Shown in pieces: positions 57,156-64,000 of a stretch of DNA of 64,000 bases. This stretch comes from Candidatus Bathyarchaeota archaeon (GTDB taxonomy: Archaea; Thermoproteota; Bathyarchaeia; Bathyarchaeales; DTEX01): contig JAGTQE010000006.1 of assembly GCA_018396635.1 (NCBI GenBank), positions 1-64,000 on the forward strand. Reading direction: 5' to 3'. A model generated the notes under the pieces. That model had not been told where the DNA came from and ran no database searches. It saw only the letters and a program-made list of their open reading frames with translations. The position numbers were made by a program, and so were the translations under genes. Within the stretch, counting starts at the first letter, position 1. The number at the start of each line of letters is the position of its first letter.

Positions 57156-58373
57156 CTAGGGTGATGCCTGCTTCGCTTTAGTCTCCCGCAGAGCATAGGT
57201 TATGGCTTCGGATGGGCATAGCGAGGAGCATAGGCCACAATTGTCGCATCTCCTCATATTAATCTCAGCTTTTCCGAGGGGGCTCAAATCTATTGCGTGG
57301 TAAGGGCAGACTTTTACGCATATTCCGCACCCGGTACATTTATCGGTCACTAAAAACCTGTAAATCCTTCTTCTGTTTAGATCTTCGAGCTTAATGATCT
57401 TGCTGAGGATCATCCCCCTAAAGTCGCTTATCTTTGAGAAGCCATGCTTATTCATCCAATCCTTAAGTTCAGAGATCATCTTTGAAATGGCCTCGTGCCC
57501 CCTAAGCATTATTGCTGTACAGCATTGCGTCGCATCGGCCCCAACAAGTATAAATCTCGCTATGTCCTCGCCTGACGATATGCCGCCTGAACCTATCACT
57601 GGAACCCCGAGGTTCTCACTAACTATTTTAGCGGTCCATGAGAGGCTTATGGGTAGCTGCCATGGGCCGCCGTACCCCCCATACCCACCCCAGGAGACTA
57701 CGCAGAGTTTTTCAGCATCTATCACCAGCCCCTGAAATCTTGCCGTCGAGACTAAAGAGTCTACGCCAGCGGAAACCATGATTTTAGCAAGCTCGAGTGG
57801 ATTTGCGCCGTGAGGCGTTAGTTTTCCAATAACTGGGAGGCTTGAATTCTCCTTCACGGCTTTTATTACGTTTCTTATAGCCTCCGGTCTGCTTGCCACG
57901 GCCCTTCCCATAAGCTCCTCGCCCTCTATGTGGGGGCACGAGAGGTTTATTTCTATTGCGTCTGCGCCAGCATCCTCCATCATGCCGGCGAGTTTCCCCC
58001 ACTCCTCATAGCTTCTCCCAGCTATGCTTGCAATCAATCCTCCTCTAATCCCACGCCTACTCATCTCCCTCTTCACATCCCTTATAAACTTCACCCACCT
58101 CTCGGGCTCATACTCCGACATCAGATCCACGGAGTAAAAAGAGTATAGCTTGCCAGCGAAGAGTTCCCTCTTCCCAATAAGGTACATGCGGGGCTTGGGT
58201 TGGAGCTGCTGCATGGGATCGTACGTTATCGTCTTTGTTACAACCCCCCCAGCATTATTCTCAAAACACTTCATTATTGCTTTAGGGTTTAGTGTTGATG
58301 GGCCTGATGCGACTATCAGGGGATTTGGGTATGAAATGCCGTTTATTGTTACAGTTAAATCAACATCCACCAT
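57156..58373 (-). CDS. Dihydroorotate/dihydropyrimidine dehydrogenase-like protein with C-terminal 2x[4Fe-4S] ferredoxin
   Basis: NPLIVASGPSTLNPKAI; AIEINLSCPHIEGEELMG; PVIGSGGISSGEDIARFILVGADATQ; CTGCGICVKVCPY, CDNCGLCSSLCPS. Confidence 0.9.
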   Translation of the reverse strand: MVDVDLTVTINGISYPNPLIVASGPSTLNPKAIMKCFENNAGGVVTKTITYDPMQQLQPKPRMYLIGKRELFAGKLYSFYSVDLMSEYEPERWVKFIRDVKREMSRRGIRGGLIASIAGRSYEEWGKLAGMMEDAGADAIEINLSCPHIEGEELMGRAVASRPEAIRNVIKAVKENSSLPVIGKLTPHGANPLELAKIMVSAGVDSLVSTARFQGLVIDAEKLCVVSWGGYGGYGGPWQLPISLSWTAKIVSENLGVPVIGSGGISSGEDIARFILVGADATQCCTAIMLRGHEAISKMISELKDWMNKHGFSKISDFRGMILSKIIKLEDLNRRRIYRFLVTDKCTGCGICVKVCPYHAIDLSPLGKAEINMRRCDNCGLCSSLCPSEAITYALRETKAKQASP

Positions 58374-58385
58374 TTTAATAGTCCC

Positions 58386-59309
58386 TCAAATCATCTTAAG
58401 GTTTTTTAGTATTCTACGGATCCTTTCACGCTCCTCCTCGGATATAGGCATCAGCGGAGGCCTAACATATGCTGTCTTGAGTACGCCCATCATGACTAAA
58501 GCCTCCTTTAAACGCGCCCTATAATTCCTGACTGGAGGGGCGAATATGGCTTCCTCCAGAGGTAAAATTCTATCCCATATTTGGCGGGCTTCCTCATACC
58601 TCCCCCTACCTACTAGATCAAACATCTCCACCTGCTCCTTAACGGCTATAGTGCCGAAGCCTAGCAGACCGCCTTCAGCCCCAAGTATCAGCGACTCATA
58701 TATGAAGTTATCATTTCCAGTCAGCAGAGTTATCTTTCTAGGGAGAACCCTCAGCGTCCTAACAATCTCAACAAACTTTCTTGCATCAAACGACGCCTCC
58801 TTTATGGCAACAACCTTCCCTATTTCGGATAGCCTTCGCAGAGCCTCCTTCGTATATTCGACGCCGCCCAAGGCTGGCTGCAGATTAAAAAGTATCAATT
58901 GAATGTCTACATTTACTGCTATCGCATTATGATACTCATATATGACGTCTTCTGAGGGGTACCCTATGAAGGCTGGGTGCGGAAAGACCAGTAGGCCGTT
59001 GGCTCCAGCCTCTTTATATCTTCCCGCTGAATCTATCGCCTCCCTAGTATTTCTGGAGTGTAGGCCGGCGACTATCGGAACCCTGCCCTTAACAATCTCA
59101 GAAACAAGCCTTATTACTTTAACCTTCTCATCCTCATAGAGCTGTGGGCCTTCGCCTGTATCAACGTTCACCGCCAAGCCGCCTATATCGAACGAGAGAA
59201 GCCACCTGATATAATCCTCAAGCTGCTCATAGTCAACGTTGAAGTTCTTATCCATGGGTGTTAAAGTTGCTGGAATTAGGCCGAAAGGGCGGCAAGGTAT
59301 CATGGCCAA
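58386..59309 (-). CDS. Dihydrodipicolinate synthase/KDG aldolase family protein
   Basis: GLIPATLTPMD; GEGPQLYEDEKVKVIRLV; Lys in VAIKEAS; LLTGNDNFIYESLILGAEGGLLGFGT. Confidence 0.88.
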   Translation of the reverse strand: MAMIPCRPFGLIPATLTPMDKNFNVDYEQLEDYIRWLLSFDIGGLAVNVDTGEGPQLYEDEKVKVIRLVSEIVKGRVPIVAGLHSRNTREAIDSAGRYKEAGANGLLVFPHPAFIGYPSEDVIYEYHNAIAVNVDIQLILFNLQPALGGVEYTKEALRRLSEIGKVVAIKEASFDARKFVEIVRTLRVLPRKITLLTGNDNFIYESLILGAEGGLLGFGTIAVKEQVEMFDLVGRGRYEEARQIWDRILPLEEAIFAPPVRNYRARLKEALVMMGVLKTAYVRPPLMPISEEERERIRRILKNLKMI

Positions 59310-59520
59310 TACACCATCACCTCAACTAAAAGATATGTGAAACATTAAAAATTCTTTTTGTGGAAAAGGGGGCTAGGTATTAACTAAAATCTTCAGGTAA
59401 AATATTTTAGAATCTATGAGCGTAATGATTAATTGGCGATGAAGAAGGTATTACTCCCGGCGCTGACTAAAATGGATGAAGAGACCGGAACCAATGAGCC
59501 AAGCAACCTGAAATTTTCCC

Positions 59521-60633
59521 TTACCCCTCCTCAAAGCGATTGCCCCTGCTTAATTGTTGCCTCGTCACGGCCCATATCCTACAGGTTCCCTCTATGCCTA
59601 CCATGCATGGCCCTACGGGCTTCTGTGGTGTACACGCCCTCATGAATAGCGGGCACTCTGTGGGCTTAATCTTACCAACTATGACCAAGTGACATTGGCA
59701 TCCGGGCCTAACATCCCTTCCAGATAGAATTTTAATCCCATACTTTTCACGGGCGTCATATTTCGCATACTCCTCCCTAAGAGTTAATGTTGAGTCCGGC
59801 ACCCTTCCGATCCCACGCCAGCTTCCGCCCACAACATTGAATACCCTTCTCATGAGATCCTTAGCCCTAACATTTCCCTCCCGCCTAACAGCCCTATTAT
59901 ACTCGTTCTCCAGCGCTGCTCTACCATCCCTAATCTGCTTTAAGGCCATATATATTGCCAAGAGTACGTCAACCGGCTCAAACCCCGCGATAATGGTGGG
60001 CATCCTATAGGCTTTGGGAAATATCTCATAGGGCTCTAAACCTATAATTGTGCTGACATGTCCTGGAGCTATGAAGGCATCTATCTGGAGATCGCCAATG
60101 CCGAGCATAAGCTCCATCACCGGCGGAATAAGCCTATGAGACACAAGGAAGCTAAGGTTTCTCGGAGACCCTTTAAGTATCTCGGCTGCGGTTGAGGGCG
60201 CCGTCGTCTCGAAGCCTATCGCAAAGAAAACAAAATCTTTATTAGGCTCCCTCTCAGCCATCTTAACGGCATCAGTAACACTATAGACGACGCGTACCTC
60301 AGCTCCCTTAACTTTAGCCTCCATGGGAGACATGTTTGAGCCGGGGACTCGGATAACATCTCCAAAGCACGCTAGTACGGCGCCTCTCAGAGCCGCCTCA
60401 ATAGCCTCATCTACCTCTGCGGCTGGGGTGACGCAGACAGGGCACCCCGGTCCAGCCACGACGTCAACAGTTTCTGGTAGTAGGCTTCTTATGCCATAAT
60501 GCGATATAACCCATTCGTGTGTTCCGCAGACATGACATATCTTCACAACATCCCTTTTAGGCGCAGCCTCACGAATCTTCTCAATGATCCTCTTTACGAG
60601 ATGTGGATCTCTAAAGCCTCTCTCCCAGAACAT
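59521..60633 (-). CDS. hypD: Hydrogenase maturation protein HypD
   Basis: ICHVCGTHEWVISHYGIRSLLPETVDVVAGPGCPVCVTPA; FFAIGFETTAPSTA; FIAPGHVSTIIG. Confidence 0.97.
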   Translation of the reverse strand: MFWERGFRDPHLVKRIIEKIREAAPKRDVVKICHVCGTHEWVISHYGIRSLLPETVDVVAGPGCPVCVTPAAEVDEAIEAALRGAVLACFGDVIRVPGSNMSPMEAKVKGAEVRVVYSVTDAVKMAEREPNKDFVFFAIGFETTAPSTAAEILKGSPRNLSFLVSHRLIPPVMELMLGIGDLQIDAFIAPGHVSTIIGLEPYEIFPKAYRMPTIIAGFEPVDVLLAIYMALKQIRDGRAALENEYNRAVRREGNVRAKDLMRRVFNVVGGSWRGIGRVPDSTLTLREEYAKYDAREKYGIKILSGRDVRPGCQCHLVIVGKIKPTECPLFMRACTPQKPVGPCMVGIEGTCRIWAVTRQQLSRGNRFEEG

Positions 60634-60639
60634 GGTTCA

Positions 60640-60882
60640 TCATCCTTCGCTCTCTCCCTCCTCAAGCTCCAGAATCTTCCTCCAAAGTTCTAAGGTTTCT
60701 TCAGCCTCAGCCTCATCTATAACCTGTATGGCATAGCCTGCGTGAACGAGGACATAGTCGCCAACCTTAACGTCAACAAGGGAGACATTAACCTCCCTAA
60801 CAATTCCGCCAAAATCAACTCTAGCCAAATCGCCACTAATCTCAATAACCTTCGCTGGTATCGCTAGACACATGCTGCTCAT
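60640..60882 (-). CDS. hypC: Hydrogenase assembly chaperone HypC
   Basis: MCLAIPAKVIEISGDLARVDFGGIVREVNVSLVDVKVGDYVLVHAGYAIQVIDEAEAEETL. Confidence 0.97.
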   Translation of the reverse strand: MSSMCLAIPAKVIEISGDLARVDFGGIVREVNVSLVDVKVGDYVLVHAGYAIQVIDEAEAEETLELWRKILELEEGESEG

Positions 60883-61024
60883 CTCTCAAGATTAGAGAAG
60901 CCAAATAAATACTTTTCAAGAAAATTTCAGGGTTCTTAAGTTAAGCGGTATGCGCATTACCAGCAAATAGAGAAGCGCTAAATCTTAAATTTAATTGCTG
61001 CTCAATTATTTATGGTGATCTGCG

Positions 61025-61324
61025 TTGAGTAAAGATCAGGTTGTAGGAGTATTGCTTCTGGTGGTTGGGGTTCTCGGCATAATTGTTTATGGTTGGCTTG
61101 TCTTTCTAACAGAGTGGTCTATGCTAATCCTCCAGATAACGGGCTTCGTAGCCGTCTCCGCCATCCTAGCCATAATCGCCTGGATAGGCTACACTCTCGC
61201 AACAACACCCCCACCCAAACCAATAGAAGAAATAGAGAAAGAGATTGAAGAGGAGCTCAAAAAGATTGAGGAACCATCTAAGTCTGAGAGTGAAAAGGCT
61301 GGCGGTGAAGAGCGAAAAGAATAA
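61025..61324 (+). CDS. Small membrane protein with charged Glu/Lys-rich tail
   Basis: Two hydrophobic helices followed by IEEIEKEIEEELKKIEEPSKSESEKAGGEERKE. Confidence 0.65.
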   Translation: MSKDQVVGVLLLVVGVLGIIVYGWLVFLTEWSMLILQITGFVAVSAILAIIAWIGYTLATTPPPKPIEEIEKEIEEELKKIEEPSKSESEKAGGEERKE

Positions 61325-61333
61325 GATCTGAAG

Positions 61334-61716
61334 TTGAAATTGACCCGGCTGGACAGCAACAGCATGGGTTGCCTTAATGGCTACTGTGGTAAAAAGCCGT
61401 ATGGAGGGACTCTGAGCGTGGAGGTTGGCGGCGGCTGGAAAGGCAAGGTAAGGTTTTTCACGAGCTGGATTTTTAATCCAGAAAACGAGCCGTTTTCTGA
61501 GCTTGGTCTCCTCGGCCAGCTGGGAAGATAGGTGGCTATCCAAAAGATATTACTGCGGGCTCACCAATCATACTGAACATTTATGTTAGGAATCATGGGG
61601 ATGGGGCGATGTATTGCAAGATCCTCATAAAGTTGGGAATAAACCATCAATTATAAACGCCTTAACGCCTCCCTCAGTAGAGCTAATAATGGATATCAGA
61701 GCCGATATGCGGTAGC
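61334..61716 (+). pseudogene. Decayed coding region (secreted/beta-domain-like remnant)
   Basis: Protein-like segments in successive frames: MGCLNGYCGKKPYGGTLSVEVGGGWKGKVRFFTSWIFNPENEPFSELGLLGQLGR; GGYPKDITAGSPIILNIYVRNHGDGAMYCKILI; KPSIINALTPPSVELIMDIRADMR. Confidence 0.5.
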
Positions 61717-61828
61717 TGGATTGCTAGGCTTGGAGGATGCTCCACACCGGCCTTAAAAGGAGATATGCTGATCCTTTCATCAACCATAATCCAAACGCTC
61801 TCATTTAAGCATCTCGGCCTTTTGTGAT

Positions 61829-61945
61829 ATGAAGCCAATAATGGTTGTTGGAACCAAGCCTGAGATTATAAAGCCGGCTCCGGTTATTAAATGGCTTCAG
61901 AGGCTTAGTCTCGACTATGTTTTTAGCGATATATGTGAGTTTTAG
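61829..61945 (+). pseudogene. N-terminal fragment of a UDP-N-acetylglucosamine 2-epimerase-like gene
   Basis: MKPIMVVGTKPEIIKPAPVIKWLQRLSLDYVFSDICEF-stop resembles the WecB N-terminus (..VvGTRPEIIKmaPVI..). Confidence 0.6.
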
Positions 61946-62004
61946 TGGAGTTCAAAGAAGGTCCTCTTAGCTTGGATGAGAATGACTTTATTGTATAGGT
62001 GTGG

Positions 62005-62775
62005 TCACTTAATTATTGCCCTCAAATTATTTATGCATCTTCTAACGCACTCTAACGGTGGATAGGCGTATGATTCCTGTTCGATTATAAACCATTCTGT
62101 TCCACCAACCTCTCTACATAAATCTATGAACTCCTTCCACTTCATTTCTCCCTCACCCAACAGCGCCTTCTCGTTTTTCGACGAATACTCCTTCAGATGA
62201 ACTGTCTTAGCTCTGCCTGGATAACGCCTAATAATATTCAGTACGTCGTCTGGGCTTACACCGCCACGCATAGCGTTTCCAGTATCAAGCTGCATCACAA
62301 CATCAGGCTTGGTTGCATCGAAGAATATATACCACGGGATCTCCCCATTCATTGGCTGGAATTCAATCATGTGGTTATGGTATCCTACAAACATCCCCTC
62401 AGACCTAACTCTATCAGAGATCTCATTCATTATTTCGGCAGTTTTAAGCCACGCTGCCTTCGATCTCCTCATCTCCTCCGGCAATGAGGGCACTATGAGA
62501 TATTTATTGCCAAGGACACGATTAAACTCTATAGTTTCCTTCAGCTTTTCTCCCAATAAAGTATTTATACTTATATGTGTCCCGGCAACCTTAAGCCCAA
62601 GATCATCTAGAATCTTTCTGAGATTCTCCGCGGTTCTACCATAATATCCGGCGAACTCAACACCCTCGTAGCCCATTTCAGCAATAGCTTTAAGGGTGCC
62701 TTCCAGGTCACGGGCGCAGTCTTCACGGACTGACCATAATTGTAAGGCAATCTTTATTTCAACCAAATACACCAC
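62005..62775 (-). CDS. Sugar phosphate isomerase/epimerase (xylose isomerase-like TIM barrel)
   Basis: LQLWSVREDCARDLEGTLKAIAEMGYEGVEFAGYYG; VGYHNHMIEFQP; LDTGNAMRGG; VHLKEYS. Confidence 0.93.
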   Translation of the reverse strand: MVYLVEIKIALQLWSVREDCARDLEGTLKAIAEMGYEGVEFAGYYGRTAENLRKILDDLGLKVAGTHISINTLLGEKLKETIEFNRVLGNKYLIVPSLPEEMRRSKAAWLKTAEIMNEISDRVRSEGMFVGYHNHMIEFQPMNGEIPWYIFFDATKPDVVMQLDTGNAMRGGVSPDDVLNIIRRYPGRAKTVHLKEYSSKNEKALLGEGEMKWKEFIDLCREVGGTEWFIIEQESYAYPPLECVRRCINNLRAIIK

Positions 62776-62845
62776 CCCTAATTGCCTATATAATCGGAAA
62801 GATTAAATATTTATGGTTTTATGAAGGATTTTTTCAGAGTAGAGT

Positions 62846-63898
62846 GTGAGGTTTATGGGCGCTGTTTTAAATATTGGCGTTATTGGCGTGGGCGTTATAG
62901 GTAAGTCGCATGTCCAGGCTATTATGAGCCAGAAGAATGCGAGAGTTTCAGCGATAGCCGATATAAATGAGAAGACACTTAAATCCGTGGCGGAAACATT
63001 CAAGATCGAGAAATGCTTCACTAACTACCATGATCTCTTAGCCCTAAAAGATATAGATGCTGTTATAATCGCAACGCCGCCATTTAACCACGCCGAAATA
63101 ACATGCGATGCTGCAGCAGCCGGAAAGCATGTTCTATGCGAGAAACCCATGGCCATGAACTCTAAAGAGGCTGCTAGAATGGTTGAGTCATGCAGGAAAG
63201 CTGGCGTAAAGCTTGGCATTTGCAGTGCAAGGAGCAGATTAACAGCGCAATCCGAGCTAGCTAAAAAGTATATTTCTGAGGGGAAGCTGGGCGACATATA
63301 TTATGCCAGGTTTACGACGATACGCAGGAGAGGTAGGCCGGGCATAGATATATTGAAAGAGTCTAAATGGTTTCTAGACTCATTAAAGGCTGGCGGAGGG
63401 GCGTTAATTGATATAGGCTGCTACGACATAGACCTAGCCCTCTACCTATTGGGAGGTTTACAGCCTCTATCCGTAAGCGCTATGACATTTAGAGGTATCG
63501 CTGACGGCATTGAGATAGAGACAAAATACGATGTTGAGGAGCACTCTACAGCATTCGTTAGATTTAAGGGTGGGCCGAACGTACTGTTTGAAACAGCCTG
63601 GGCTGCAAATCTAAACCCCTACCAGGAGGCGATACTGCTCGGCTCAAAAGGAGGGCTGAGGCTCAATCCATTCACATATTTCAGCGAGGAAAATGGGAGA
63701 GGTGTAGCTATCTCCTATGATTTCGGCGGCGAGAGACCTCCAATACAAAGCCTTTTAATAGAGGATTTTGTGAGGGCATGTCTAGAAGACAGGCCGCCTA
63801 AAACTCCGGGCGAAGATGGATTAAAGGTCATGCAAATAATTGACATGGCATATAAGTCGGCCAAGCTGGGTAGAGAAGTGAAGATAGACGAGATTTAG
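62846..63898 (+). CDS. Gfo/Idh/MocA family oxidoreductase (start may be 62855)
   Basis: IGVIGVGVIGKSHVQAI; DAVIIATPPFNHAEI; AGKHVLCEKPMAMNSKEAARMV. Confidence 0.95.
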   Translation: MRFMGAVLNIGVIGVGVIGKSHVQAIMSQKNARVSAIADINEKTLKSVAETFKIEKCFTNYHDLLALKDIDAVIIATPPFNHAEITCDAAAAGKHVLCEKPMAMNSKEAARMVESCRKAGVKLGICSARSRLTAQSELAKKYISEGKLGDIYYARFTTIRRRGRPGIDILKESKWFLDSLKAGGGALIDIGCYDIDLALYLLGGLQPLSVSAMTFRGIADGIEIETKYDVEEHSTAFVRFKGGPNVLFETAWAANLNPYQEAILLGSKGGLRLNPFTYFSEENGRGVAISYDFGGERPPIQSLLIEDFVRACLEDRPPKTPGEDGLKVMQIIDMAYKSAKLGREVKIDEI

Positions 63899-64000
63899 CC
63901 GATCTTTTCAGAAAAATACGTTAAATTATGCCGGCACGATAACCCTCGGAAATGCTCCTTTTCATCTTTCTCTTCAGCCACGCAATTATAAAGTCTTCTA

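Noticed and set aside
59433-59511. Canonical C/D-box sRNA call for the look-alike element
   Set aside because: D' (CTGA), C'-like (GGATGA) and D (CTGA) motifs are present, but the C box is GCGATGA and the spacers are long (20 and 28 nt); not enough for a feature call without guide-target evidence.
59433-59645. Plus-strand ORF MAMKKVLLPALTKMDEETG..
   Set aside because: Mostly antisense to the well-supported hypD 3' end; treated only as a nucleotide-level look-alike element.
1-64000. tRNA or rRNA genes
   Set aside because: I scanned intergenic gaps for GTTCRANNC-type T-loops and rRNA-like stretches and saw none convincing; tRNAscan-SE would be decisive.

Overview
This is a gene-dense archaeal chromosomal window. 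The lineage is probably TACK/Bathyarchaeia-like, inferred from gene content and not tested. It opens with the leader-distal end of a CRISPR array (24-nt repeat, no cas genes in the window), followed by a roughly 600-bp ORF-poor gap containing a strongly self-complementary ~160-nt element. The core holds two information-processing superclusters: secE-spt5-rpl11-rpl1-rpl10 and rps13-rps4-rps11-rpoD-rpl18e-rpl13-rps9-rpoN-eno-rps2, the latter continuing into MEMO, mvk, ipk, fni, prenyl synthase and gltX. Further on are rpl7ae-rps28e-rpl24e, split hyp hydrogenase-maturation loci (hypA/B/E and hypC/D), URO-D/corrinoid methyltransferase genes and several sugar-catabolism genes. The strongest items for a second look are: (1) a 148-aa mini-intein in a DUF5131/Gp37-Gp68-type radical-SAM-like protein, divergent from an archaeo-eukaryotic-primase-like gene; (2) the structured intergenic element after the CRISPR array, with a partial look-alike near 59.43 kb; (3) an L10 stalk protein lacking its acidic tail, with no adjacent rpl12; (4) a membrane protein ending in 15 consecutive prolines; (5) a candidate kink-turn just upstream of the L7Ae start codon; (6) an SPFH/arrestin-like/PRC-barrel zinc-ribbon neighbourhood; (7) an EndoQ-like nuclease ending in a PIP box; (8) a decayed-gene region at 61.3-62.0 kb. 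All product calls come from reading protein motifs by eye; no database search was run.
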